Below are positions 36,075 through 44,505 of a stretch of 64,000 nt of DNA, piece by piece. Positions within the stretch are counted from its first letter, which is position 1; the number at the start of each line of letters is the position of its first letter. This DNA is from Paraburkholderia sp041321145 (GTDB taxonomy: Bacteria > Pseudomonadota > Gammaproteobacteria > Burkholderiales > Burkholderiaceae): NCBI RefSeq assembly GCF_041321145.1, contig NZ_JBGGWA010000007.1, forward strand, positions 310,001 to 374,000, read 5' to 3'. The position numbers and the translations under genes are program-made. A model generated the notes under the pieces. That model made no database searches. It worked only from the letters and a program-made list of their open reading frames with translations, and was not told where the DNA came from.

Positions 36075-37175
36075 TTACTGAGCGACGAAGAGCATCCCGT
36101 GCGGATCCTGCAGCGCGGATGCGGCACCGATACCCGCGACTACCGGCGTGAGGTGGCCGGACTTCAAGTCCAACTGCATCACCTGGCCCTGGCCTGCGCT
36201 GTACGCGTCACCCTGCTTGAACGGCGCATCGACCCGGTAAGTCGTGTTGCTGGAGTCCGTGAACAGCATGAACGTCTTGCCCGTCGGACCCGCCGCCGGC
36301 ACAAAGCGCGTATCGTCGACCGGGTAGACCGGACCGTCCTTATCGCTGTACAGCGTGAGCGTCAGGACACTGACGCTCTGGCTCGGCCCCGGATTGCCGA
36401 TGAAGACGAGCTTGCCGTCCGCCTGGCTATCCAGCACGAGTTTGCCCGTCGGGTCGATGGCCAATGAATCGGGATCGGTCAGCGTCAGCGTCACCGGCTG
36501 ATTGAAAGTCGGGTTCGCGGCTCCCCCCACCGACGGTGTGATGTCGATGGCCTGAGCATTGCCCGCCAGCACCGGCGTCACGTCGAAAGTCGAACCGTTC
36601 GCATTCAGCGTGAGCGCGACGACAGTCGGCCCCACACCCGGCGTCGCGGGAGCCGATGCACTCACGTACACGACACCGTTGATGAGTTGCATATCGTCGT
36701 AGCCGCCGCGGTGGACGGTGGGATTGACGGTCGCCTGATAGGTCTTCTGCGCGCCCGAAGCCAGGTCGATGATGGTCAACTCGGGTTTGCCGTCTTCATT
36801 GGCCATTGCCCAAAGCGTGTTGGTGTCGCTGCGCGCCATCAGGCCGTCCACATGACCCGGCACCGTGAAGACTTTCAAGGCGTTGCCGTTCAAGTCGTAC
36901 TGCACGACCTGGTTGGTGATGCCGGGCACCGAGCCGTCCTTCACTTCGCCGGCGTTCTGATAACCGATGAATACGCTGGAACCCAGCTGCACGATTGAAT
37001 CCGGCTTCTGTGTTGCCGACGGCGCCCGGGCGAATACCGCGAGGGTGTAGCCGGCGGCCGTCGCCGTATTGGGAATCGGAGTCGCCGCTGCAGGGCTCGG
37101 ATTGTCACTGCCTCCGCCGCACGCCGAAAGTGCCATCACAACCGAAATCATCAAAGCGATGGAAGTCTTTTTCAT
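36075..37175 (-). CDS. Putative lipoprotein with beta-propeller-like repeats
   Basis: 366 residues. Lipoprotein signal with lipobox LSAC (Cys 19), then a GGGSDNPSP linker typical of surface lipoproteins. The body has repeated beta-rich segments (VVQYDLNGNALKVFTVPG, DSLAIDPTGKLVLDSQADG) that suggest an NHL/SMP-30-like propeller. No catalytic motif recognised. Monocistronic; an AT-rich region upstream is shared with the divergent gene at 37668. Function unknown. Confidence 0.75.
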   Translation of the reverse strand: MKKTSIALMISVVMALSACGGGSDNPSPAAATPIPNTATAAGYTLAVFARAPSATQKPDSIVQLGSSVFIGYQNAGEVKDGSVPGITNQVVQYDLNGNALKVFTVPGHVDGLMARSDTNTLWAMANEDGKPELTIIDLASGAQKTYQATVNPTVHRGGYDDMQLINGVVYVSASAPATPGVGPTVVALTLNANGSTFDVTPVLAGNAQAIDITPSVGGAANPTFNQPVTLTLTDPDSLAIDPTGKLVLDSQADGKLVFIGNPGPSQSVSVLTLTLYSDKDGPVYPVDDTRFVPAAGPTGKTFMLFTDSSNTTYRVDAPFKQGDAYSAGQGQVMQLDLKSGHLTPVVAGIGAASALQDPHGMLFVAQ

Positions 37176-37402
37176 TTTTAAAGGTGTCCTGATTAAATGT
37201 ACTTCTTCTTTGTCAAGTAAACGACATCCCTCTACCGCGTCAGTACAGTAAAACCGTAAAAAACGGCGGTTTCACTTTAGCGGCTCGAAATGTCAATTGA
37301 ATGACGTTGCGAAACTCAGGCACACCTCGAAAAGATTTTTTTATTAACCCAATGGCAGGCTGTTCTTTTTTTTCAATTCGAGCGACGCTACCTGACCATC
37401 GA

Positions 37403-37606
37403 TTAAGGGACGCTTAAGCGAGGTACGTTCTCGGAACAAAAAAGACCACTACCGTTGAAAGCACGATTTTTACTTAAGACATGCTTATGCGCGCACTCAC
37501 CCGTCACCGTGCTCGCCCCTGTCGCGCAGCAATTTTCGTGCTTCGAAAAGTAAAGGGGAGATGTTTAACCTCGCCTAAGGAGAAGTTAAGGAAAGCTGCT
37601 TATTCT
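37403..37606. promoter_or_regulatory. Cluster of 11-bp-spaced TTAAG repeats and a -10 element
   Basis: Three pairs lie in the 492-base gap 37176-37667: TTAAG at 37403 and 37414; TTAAG 37474 with TTATG 37485; CTAAG 37575 with TTAAG 37586, preceded by TTAAC at 37565. The last set ends 10 bp before TATTCT (37601-37606), the arrangement of PhoB-type activation at a promoter lacking a -35. The target would be the secreted-protein gene at 37668. No gene is seen in the gap. Confidence 0.5.
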
Positions 37607-37667
37607 GTGAGTACGCCTCCACCGGATAGGCCGGCGCGGCCGCATCACACACTATTGGAGAACCATC

Positions 37668-37949
37668 ATGAAAGCACTCAAACACGTCATGCTCATTGCC
37701 TCGATCCTCGCAATCCCGACGTTGTCGTTCGCCCAGCAGCCGAACACACCGATGAACGACACAACGACAGCGCCCGCTGTCTCGATGCACGACATGCAGA
37801 GCAATCAGCCGCATACGCAATATCAGCAGCCTTCGCACACCACGTCCGGCTATGGCGACAGCTCGGGTTACGGCGCCCCTGCCGCAGGCTCTTCGCAGTC
37901 GTCGGCGATGCACTTCGTCGGTAAGAACTCGCGGGTGTTCAATCATTAA
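37668..37949 (+). CDS. Small secreted protein of unknown function
   Basis: 93 residues. Signal peptide 1-22 (MLIASILAIPTLSFA). The mature chain is low-complexity, rich in Gln, Ser, Thr, Gly and His (NQPHTQYQQPSHTTSGYGD), and ends MHFVGKNSRVFNH. TTGGAG precedes the ATG. Preceded by TTAAG direct repeats and a -10 (37565-37606). Expected in the periplasm; probably stress- or signal-regulated (inference). Confidence 0.75.
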   Translation: MKALKHVMLIASILAIPTLSFAQQPNTPMNDTTTAPAVSMHDMQSNQPHTQYQQPSHTTSGYGDSSGYGAPAAGSSQSSAMHFVGKNSRVFNH

Positions 37950-38109
37950 AAGCCCGTGCAATGACACCTGCACTTCCGCGCTGTTCGCAACTTCCAGGTC
38001 AGCGGACAACCAGCAGCGCGGGGAGGTAGGCGCATCTTCAATCAGTACGACGACATCATTTCGGGCGGGAGCCGCCCAAGATAGTCGCTTGCCGATAGTC
38101 AAATTTTAA

Positions 38110-38126
38110 GTTCTGCATTGCAGAAC
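38110..38126. promoter_or_regulatory. Distal operator palindrome upstream of the porin
   Basis: GTTCTGCATTGCAGAAC, a perfect 8-1-8 palindrome, belongs to the family TTCTGC-N3-GCAGAA seen at 38247, 40629, 40830 and 51348. A second copy lies 138 bp downstream, so looping between sites is possible. Apart from these sites and the promoter, the 619-base gap 37950-38568 shows no gene. Confidence 0.7.
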
Positions 38127-38246
38127 TGCCTTGGCGACAACGCAAACGGTAATCCAAACCGGTTGTTGTCGCCAATTTCCTTGTATTACATAGCCTTACA
38201 GAACAAATCAAGCACCCTCCCCCCGCCAGGTGTTTTCCCTATTTTG

Positions 38247-38311
38247 GACTGCATTGCAGGCCAACCGAGCGATTTCCCCCGTTGACACAGAACGAACGAT
38301 CGTGCCAAATT
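38247..38311 (+). promoter_or_regulatory. Porin promoter with proximal operator
   Basis: The operator core CTGCATTGCAG (38249-38259, centre 38254) is followed by -35 TTGACA (38282-38287) and -10 CAAATT (38306-38311), spacer 18. The block TTGAC-N6-CGAACG-N2-CGTGCCAAATT is shared base for base with the ABC-transporter promoter at 40865. The distance from operator centre to -35 is 28 bp in both. This points to a common activator. Confidence 0.65.
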
Positions 38312-38568
38312 GCGCCTGCATCCTGTGCGCAAGCACGCGATCAATGAGCTTTTAGTAGCGCGAGCGGCCTCAGCGATCAGGAGACACCCGGCAGGCAACC
38401 GGACTCAAGGCGCGGACCAGCAGACCCCATATTTCGCATGCCTTATCAGATTGCGAAGGCGTGTTATCGCCCGTTCAAATCGCATCGCGCAACAAATCGC
38501 CAGAACCTTGCAGCACAAGCATTACTTCGCCAGTTCAATTGATTCCAATAAACAAGGAGACACGAAGC

Positions 38569-39660
38569 ATGCCGGCAAGTCATCGCAATCGGTTTGGAGC
38601 CATTCTCGGATTAGTGGGTGCGTGCGCACTGGGCGCGACCCAGAGCGCCTATGCGCAAAGCAGTGTCACGCTGTACGGCATCGTCGACGGTTCCCTCCTC
38701 TACACCAGCAAAACGCTTAATCCGAAGACCGGCCAGAGCGCAGGTCAACAATACTCGTTCACCGACAGCGGTCTCTCCGGTTCACGCTTCGGCATGCGCG
38801 GCTCGGAAGATCTCGGCGGCAGCGTGCGCGCGATCTTCGAACTCGAAAGCGGCATCAGCATTGCCAACGGCTCGCTCAGCAATTCGAACGGCAACGAGTT
38901 CGGCCGGCAGGCATGGGTCGGCATCGACAGCCGCTTCGGTACGGTCAAGGCCGGCTTGCAGTTCTCGCCCTTCTTCCTCGCGGTGTACGACTTCGATCCG
39001 CGCGAGATGTCGTATTTCGGCAGCGGCCTCATCACGTACCTGAACAACGTCTATGTGACCGGCCTGTTCAACCCGAACGGCATTTCGTACACGTCGCCGG
39101 AAATCGCCGGCTTGCAAGCCAGCGCGATGATGGCGTTAGGCGGCACAGCCGGCGCTTTTCAGGCGGGCCGTCAGTACTCGGCGAGCCTGCGCTATCACCT
39201 CGGCGGCCTGACGGTCGACGCGGCGCTCTACAGCGGCAATGCGGGCGGCAGCGCTGCGACGATCGCGATACCGAGCGCGATCGCCTTCAACGGCCGCGCG
39301 CTCGGCGCCAGTTACGTCTTCAACAACCTGACCGTGAAGGCTTCCTACGTGCAGTACAAGGTGGCGGGGTCGTTCAACGATCGTGTCTACTCAGGCGGCG
39401 CCCGCTATCGCATCACACCGGCGCTGAACGTCGACGCGGGCGTGTGGGTCACGCGCGACGGGATCAACTCGTCGAACAATTCGGTGTTGGCGTCCACCGG
39501 CGTGGAGTATTCGCTGTCGAAGGCCACTGCGGTGTATGGACAAGTCGGTTTCGTGACCAATCACGGCGCGATGCACACCGGACTATCCGTCAACAATGCA
39601 CTGGACGAAGCCACCGGCACGACGACCGGCGTCAACGTCGGCGTCCGGCACGTGTTCTAA
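38569..39660 (+). CDS. Gram-negative outer-membrane porin (Burkholderia OmpC-like)
   Basis: 363 residues. Signal peptide about 1-27, cleaved after SAYA. The mature start QSSVTLYGIVDGSLLYTS is the classic opening of beta-proteobacterial trimeric porins. GSRFGMRGSEDLGG and RQAWVGIDSRFGTVKAG follow, and the C-terminal VGVRHVF ends in Phe for BAM assembly. The ATG at 38569 has AAGGAG upstream; the longer frame is not signal-like. Likely admits the substrate of the adjacent ABC importer, given the shared promoter and operator. Confidence 0.93.
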   Translation: MPASHRNRFGAILGLVGACALGATQSAYAQSSVTLYGIVDGSLLYTSKTLNPKTGQSAGQQYSFTDSGLSGSRFGMRGSEDLGGSVRAIFELESGISIANGSLSNSNGNEFGRQAWVGIDSRFGTVKAGLQFSPFFLAVYDFDPREMSYFGSGLITYLNNVYVTGLFNPNGISYTSPEIAGLQASAMMALGGTAGAFQAGRQYSASLRYHLGGLTVDAALYSGNAGGSAATIAIPSAIAFNGRALGASYVFNNLTVKASYVQYKVAGSFNDRVYSGGARYRITPALNVDAGVWVTRDGINSSNNSVLASTGVEYSLSKATAVYGQVGFVTNHGAMHTGLSVNNALDEATGTTTGVNVGVRHVF

Positions 39661-39678
39661 CGGCGCCCGTTGGGCAAA

Positions 39679-39708
39679 GCCGGCGCGCTGCATGCGCGGA
39701 GCGCCGGC
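39679..39708. terminator. GC-rich hairpin after the porin gene
   Basis: GCCGGCGC (39679-39686) and GCGCCGGC (39701-39708) form an 8-bp stem, 18 bases after the porin stop, between convergent genes. There is no U-tract, so it is a weak intrinsic terminator candidate. Confidence 0.45.
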
Positions 39709-39761
39709 ATCTTGCGCGCGGTTGATGAGGTTGGACGACGCATAGCCGCCCGCATTGCAGC

Positions 39762-40529
39762 CTACAGGTCGTAGCCGGGATTGCGCCGGGTCAGACGCCG
39801 CAGCAGGCCGGGCCACACCAGATTGGCGCCCTTGCCTTTGCTGACTTGACGCGCCTGCTCGTCCATCGTCTCGATGACCGACTGCGGCACTTCGATCAGC
39901 TTGCCGCCCGCTTGCGCGAGGATCTGAATACGGCATGAGGTTTCGAACAGATACATTGCCTGAAACGCTTCGGCAACCGTGCGTCCACAGGTCAGCAGAC
40001 CGTGATTGCGCAGCATCATGTAATTGGCGTTGCCGAGATCGGCGACCAACGTCGCCTTCTCCGCATCGCGCAGCGCGACGCCTTCATAGTCGTGGTAAGC
40101 GAGATTCGTCAACACGAAACCCGATTGCTGCGACAACGGCAACAAACCATCCTCTTGCGCCGCGACTGCGACGCCATAGGCCGTATGCGTGTGCAGCACG
40201 CAATTCACGTTGGGCCGCGCATCATGCACGGCGCTATGAATTACGAAGCCGGCGGGATTCACGTCGAACGGGGTCGGCATGACGGGATGTCCCTCATGAT
40301 CCACCTTGACCAGACTCGACGCGGTGATTTCCTCGAAGAACAGGCCATACGGGTTGATCAGAAACTGGTGTTCATGGCCTGGCACGCGCGCTGAAATATG
40401 CGTGAACACGAGGTCGTCCCAACCGAACAAGGCCACCAACCGGTACGCGGCGGCGAGGTCGACGCGGACCTGCCACTCTTCCGGAGACACCATCTGACGA
40501 ACGCTGGGGATATCGAGTGCGGAGTTCAT
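39762..40529 (-). CDS. Class II aldolase/adducin family protein
   Basis: 255 residues. Metal-binding histidines are visible in VLHTHTAYGVAVA and MLRNHGLLTCGRTV, with an earlier H in LVFTHISARVPG. The family includes aldolases, decarboxylases and dehydratases of sugar or aromatic acids, so the reaction is unknown. Its promoter (TTGACA 40664-40669, TATTCT 40640-40645, minus strand) overlaps a TTCTGC-N3-GCAGAA operator. Divergent from the ABC importer, so probably acts on its substrate or a product. Confidence 0.88.
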   Translation of the reverse strand: MNSALDIPSVRQMVSPEEWQVRVDLAAAYRLVALFGWDDLVFTHISARVPGHEHQFLINPYGLFFEEITASSLVKVDHEGHPVMPTPFDVNPAGFVIHSAVHDARPNVNCVLHTHTAYGVAVAAQEDGLLPLSQQSGFVLTNLAYHDYEGVALRDAEKATLVADLGNANYMMLRNHGLLTCGRTVAEAFQAMYLFETSCRIQILAQAGGKLIEVPQSVIETMDEQARQVSKGKGANLVWPGLLRRLTRRNPGYDL

Positions 40530-40628
40530 GGGCGGGGCACCTTGAGAAAGCGCGAAGCATCATGTTGGCAGCCGCTTCGCGAAGCACACGCATCGAAATG
40601 TGGCGAGTGCGTCAACGGCCGATTGAAT

Positions 40629-40669
40629 TTCTGCATTGCAGAATACTGGCGCGTACAAAGCAATGTCAA
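40629..40669 (-). promoter_or_regulatory. Aldolase promoter overlapped by operator palindrome
   Basis: On the minus strand, -35 TTGACA (40664-40669) and -10 TATTCT (40640-40645) have an 18-bp spacer. The palindrome TTCTGCATTGCAGAA (40629-40643) covers the -10, so a bound regulator should repress this promoter. Confidence 0.6.
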
Positions 40670-40829
40670 GCCTACTCCCCCTTCTTCGCCAACACTCGGC
40701 GCATGCGCGATCGACCGATCGGCAATCCAGGGCTGAATGCAAGTAACCGCGCGGCTCGCGCGCGATGAGTGTACGGTTGCCAAAACGGGTGGGTCAATCG
40801 CGCGAGCCATCTAAGTGACTTCCCTAGTA

Positions 40830-40894
40830 ATCTGCAATGCAGAACAATCAAATGGAAAAACCTATTGACGAAAAGCGAACGCCCGTGCCAAATT
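40830..40894 (+). promoter_or_regulatory. ABC importer promoter with upstream operator
   Basis: The operator ATCTGCAATGCAGAA (40830-40844, centre 40837) lies 28 bp before -35 TTGACG (40865-40870); the -10 is CAAATT (40889-40894), spacer 18. Layout and the CGAACG-N2-CGTGCCAAATT block match the porin promoter. The 568-base divergent gap 40530-41097 otherwise shows no gene. Confidence 0.65.
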
Positions 40895-41097
40895 TCTCCC
40901 GCGCCATCGCACGTCGCATCTCGTAGTCCGCGCCGTTGCGCTGCGTTTTAAACTGTCGACATCGTCGCCACCGTCGACAACCCTCGCCTGATTCGGGCAG
41001 TAGCGGTTGTCCCGTCCGCAGTCAGGCATCCGGCGATGCGTCCCCAGAAGTCTGGTGTGACGATTGCGCCGCGTGCCCAGTTGGAGGGTGTAAAAGC

Positions 41098-41967
41098 GTG
41101 GATATGTTTTTGCAGCAGGTCCTCAACGGGCTAACCCTGGGCGGCGTCTATAGCCTTGTCGCGCTCGGACTCACCCTGGTCTACGGCATTCTCGCGGTGC
41201 CGAATTTCGCCCACGGCGCGTTCTACATGGTCGGCGCGTTCGTCTCGTTCTATCTGATGAGCCGGCTCGGCTGGAATTACTGGCTCGCGATGATCGGCTC
41301 CGGCGTCGCGGTCGCGGTACTCGCGATCCTCGCCGACCGGCTGGTGTTCCATCCGCTGCGCAAGTCGTCCGAATTGCACCCCATGATCGCCGCGATCGGC
41401 CTCCTGCTGTTTCTCGAAGCCGGCGCGCAGGCGATCTGGGGCGCCGACTTTCATCGCATGGCGACGCCTTACGTCGGCATCATCGATCTGGGCGGCGTGA
41501 CCGCGCCGTTGCAGCGCCTGCTGATCATCGGCGCGGCGTTCGGGTTGGTGGTGTTGCTGCAACTCTTCCTCAAATACACGGTGATCGGCTCGAGCATCAT
41601 CGCGATGGCGCAGGACCGCGAGGGCGCCTCGCTGATGGGCATCGACGCCAACAGGGTCACGATGCTGACCTTCGGTATTTCAGGCCTCCTCGCCGCCGTG
41701 GCCGCCACGCTGTATGCGCCGATCAATCTCGTCTATCCGGCCATGGGCCAACTGGTGATCCTGAAGGCCTTCGTCATCATCATTCTCGGCGGCATGGGCA
41801 GCGTGCCGGGCGCAATCGTGGGCGGGCTGATCATCGGCATGGCGGAAAGCTTCGGCGCCTTCTACATCTCGACCGACTACAAGGACATTATCGCCTTCGT
41901 GCTGCTGGTGGTGATTCTGTCGGTCCGTCCTCAGGGGCTGTTCACCAGGGAACTGCGCGCATCGTGA
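41098..41967 (+). CDS. HAAT-type ABC transporter permease, LivH-like
   Basis: 289 residues, very hydrophobic. N-terminal LNGLTLGGVYSLVALGLTLV and the FAHGAFYMVGAF segment are LivH hallmarks; the EAA-like loop is near AMAQDREGASLMGID. The GTG at 41098 is spaced correctly from GGAGG (41083-41087), better than the ATG at 41104. First gene of a five-gene importer operon with 4-bp or longer overlaps through livF. Confidence 0.92.
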   Translation: MDMFLQQVLNGLTLGGVYSLVALGLTLVYGILAVPNFAHGAFYMVGAFVSFYLMSRLGWNYWLAMIGSGVAVAVLAILADRLVFHPLRKSSELHPMIAAIGLLLFLEAGAQAIWGADFHRMATPYVGIIDLGGVTAPLQRLLIIGAAFGLVVLLQLFLKYTVIGSSIIAMAQDREGASLMGIDANRVTMLTFGISGLLAAVAATLYAPINLVYPAMGQLVILKAFVIIILGGMGSVPGAIVGGLIIGMAESFGAFYISTDYKDIIAFVLLVVILSVRPQGLFTRELRAS

Positions 41968-42986
41968 AATTAACCATGAAATTATTCGAGGGCAAGCTGG
42001 GGTGGACGCTGCTGTTCGTGCTCGGTCTCGTGTTTCCGTTTCTGGCCACCAACGATTACATGCTCACCGTCATGTCCACCGCGTACATCTTCGCGCTGGC
42101 CACTGTCGGGCTGAATCTGATCACCGGCTACACGGGACAATTCAATCTTGCGCACGGCAGCTTCATGGCGGTGGGCGCCTACACGGTCGGCATTCTGACG
42201 GTCGATCATCAGGTACCGTTCTGGCTTGCGTTCCTCGCATCGGGTGTAGTCGTGGCGGTGCTGGGCGTGTTGGTCGGCCTCCTGTCGCTGCGTCTGCGCG
42301 GCCATTACTTTTCGATCTTCACGCTGTGCGTCGGCTACATCATGTTTCTCGTCATCGAGAAATGGGACAGCCTCACGCATGGCGTCACGGACATCGTTGG
42401 CATCCCGGCGCCGTCGGGCTTCGGCATCGTCTCGTTTGAAAATCCGCGGCCGCTCTATTACCTGGTGTTCGCGTTTCTGGTGCTCGGCGTGTGGCTGATG
42501 CATCGCATCGTCAACTCCCTGCTCGGCCGGACCTTCATGGCGATCCGCAATAGCGACGGCCTCGCGCAGTCGCTCGGTATCAACCTGATGCGCAACAAGG
42601 TGCTGGCCTTTGTCCTCTCGGTCGTCTATGCGGGATTCGCGGGTGGCCTGTATGCGGGCGCCGTGCGCTTTCTCGGACCGGACCTGGCCGGCGTCGAGCA
42701 TACCTTCGACATGACGATGTACATGCTGGTGGGCGGTATCGGCACCCTCGCCGGTCCGCTGCTCGGCGCGCTCGCCGTTCCATGGCTCACGCAGTACCTG
42801 CAGTTTTTGCAGGAATACCGCTTTGTCGTGTTCGGCCCGATCCTGATTCTGCTGGTGATCTTTCTGCCGAACGGCATTGTCGGTTTGTATCAGGCGAGAA
42901 AGACCCGGCGCGCGACACGTGCGATGCCGAACGGCGGCAGGGTCGCGCGTCAGTCACAGCCCACGCGCGGAGACCGTCATGCTTGA
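41964..42986 (+). CDS. HAAT-type ABC transporter permease, LivM-like
   Basis: 340 residues. LivM landmarks: NLITGYTGQFNLAHGSFMAV, LSLRLRGHYFSIFTL and the loop FMAIRNSDGLAQSLGIN. The GTG at 41964 overlaps the previous stop (GTGA); an ATG 12 bp later is the alternative. The basic C-terminal tail (about 30 residues) extends past the last membrane segment. Confidence 0.92.
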   Translation: MKLTMKLFEGKLGWTLLFVLGLVFPFLATNDYMLTVMSTAYIFALATVGLNLITGYTGQFNLAHGSFMAVGAYTVGILTVDHQVPFWLAFLASGVVVAVLGVLVGLLSLRLRGHYFSIFTLCVGYIMFLVIEKWDSLTHGVTDIVGIPAPSGFGIVSFENPRPLYYLVFAFLVLGVWLMHRIVNSLLGRTFMAIRNSDGLAQSLGINLMRNKVLAFVLSVVYAGFAGGLYAGAVRFLGPDLAGVEHTFDMTMYMLVGGIGTLAGPLLGALAVPWLTQYLQFLQEYRFVVFGPILILLVIFLPNGIVGLYQARKTRRATRAMPNGGRVARQSQPTRGDRHA

Positions 42987-43743
42987 AATCGACTCGCTCT
43001 GCAAACGCTTCGGCGGCCTCGTCGCGGTAGACGACGTCAGCACGCATATCGAAGCCGGCAAGATCAATGCGATCATCGGGCCGAACGGCGCGGGCAAGAC
43101 CACCTTCTTCAATCTGATCAGCGGCACCCATTTGCCGACGTCTGGACGCATCCTTTTCAAAGGCCAGGACGTGACAAGGATGAGCGCCGACCAGATGGCG
43201 CGCCTCGGCGTCGCGCGCACGTTTCAATCCACCGCGCTATTCGACCGGGCCAGCGTGCTGGACAATCTGATCGTCGGCCATCGGCTGCGCACGCGCTCTG
43301 GCCTGTGGGACGTGCTGACGCATTCATCCAGGCTCAAACGGGAAGAACGCATCTGCCGCGAGAAAGCGCGCGAGGCCTTGGACTTCGTCGGCTTATCGGC
43401 GATTGCCGAGCGGATGGCCGGCGACATCTCGCAGGAGGAACGCAAACGTGCGGCTGTGGCTCTCGCGCTTTCCACTGAGCCGAGCCTGATGCTACTCGAC
43501 GAGCCCGCGGGCGGCGTGAATCCCGAAGAGACCGAAGGCCTCGCCGAACTGATTCGCAAGCTTGTGAAACACGGTGTGACGGTATGCCTTGTCGAACACA
43601 AGATGAACATGATCATGAAGCTCGCCGACCGCATCATGGTGCTGAACTACGGCAAGAAAATCGCCGAAGGCACGCCCGCCGAGATTCGCGCGAACCCGGC
43701 CGTGATCGACGCTTACCTTGGGAGCGAGCATGCTGAAGTTTGA
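42979..43743 (+). CDS. HAAT-type ABC transporter ATP-binding protein, LivG-like
   Basis: 254 residues. Walker A GPNGAGKTTFFNLISG, signature-region DISQEERKRAAVALALS (LivG usually has LSxGxQR; this one reads SQEER), Walker B LMLLDEPAGGVNPEE. The ATG at 42979 lies inside the end of the LivM gene (8-bp overlap). Pairs with the LivF-like ATPase. Confidence 0.92.
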   Translation: MLEIDSLCKRFGGLVAVDDVSTHIEAGKINAIIGPNGAGKTTFFNLISGTHLPTSGRILFKGQDVTRMSADQMARLGVARTFQSTALFDRASVLDNLIVGHRLRTRSGLWDVLTHSSRLKREERICREKAREALDFVGLSAIAERMAGDISQEERKRAAVALALSTEPSLMLLDEPAGGVNPEETEGLAELIRKLVKHGVTVCLVEHKMNMIMKLADRIMVLNYGKKIAEGTPAEIRANPAVIDAYLGSEHAEV

Positions 43744-44437
43744 AAACGTCGCACTCGACTACGGCAGTTTCCGCGCACTGGACGGCATCACCCTGCATGC
43801 GGACGACGGCGAACTGGTCGTGCTGCTCGGCGCCAACGGTGCGGGCAAGAGTTCGATTTTTCTCGCGACGAGCGGCCTGCGCCGCGCCGCGAGCGGCAGC
43901 CTGCGCCTCGGCACACGCGAGCTGCTTGGCATGACGCCCGCGCAGATCGTGCGCAACGGCGTGATTCAGTGCCCCGAGGGCCGCAAGCTGTTTCCGGGCA
44001 TGTCGGTGCTGAAGAACCTCACGCTCGGCGCCTATGTGCATCGGGGCGACAAGGCCGGCAATCAGCGCAATCTCGACCAGGTGTTCTCGCTGTTCCCGCT
44101 TCTTGCCGAACGCAAGGAGCATCCGGCAGGCTCGCTTTCAGGCGGCCAGCAGCAGATGGTGGCGATTGGCCGCGCGATGATGGCACGGCCCAAGGTGCTG
44201 CTGCTCGATGAACCGTCGCTCGGCCTCGCGCCGCTGGTCGTCAAGCAGGTGTTCGAGGTGATCCAGCAGATCAATCGCGCGGGCACGACGGTGCTGCTCG
44301 CCGAACAGAACGCGTTTGCGGCGCTGAAAATCGCGCACCGCGCCTATGTGATCGAGAGCGGCCGTATCGTGCTCGAAGGCGATCACGCGAGTCTGATGAA
44401 CAACGAAGCGATCCGGCGCGCTTACGTCGGCGGTTGA
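43730..44437 (+). CDS. HAAT-type ABC transporter ATP-binding protein, LivF-like
   Basis: 235 residues. Walker A GANGAGKSSIFLATSG, signature LSGGQQQMVAIGRAMM, Walker B VLLLDEPSLGLAPLV. The ATG at 43730 follows GGGAG and overlaps the previous gene by 14 bp. Confidence 0.93.
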   Translation: MLKFENVALDYGSFRALDGITLHADDGELVVLLGANGAGKSSIFLATSGLRRAASGSLRLGTRELLGMTPAQIVRNGVIQCPEGRKLFPGMSVLKNLTLGAYVHRGDKAGNQRNLDQVFSLFPLLAERKEHPAGSLSGGQQQMVAIGRAMMARPKVLLLDEPSLGLAPLVVKQVFEVIQQINRAGTTVLLAEQNAFAALKIAHRAYVIESGRIVLEGDHASLMNNEAIRRAYVGG

Positions 44438-44505
44438 ACGAATTTGATGCACTGCCGGGCGCAGTTCGAGCCCCGGCACATTTTATAAATCCAAAGGAGA
44501 CACGT

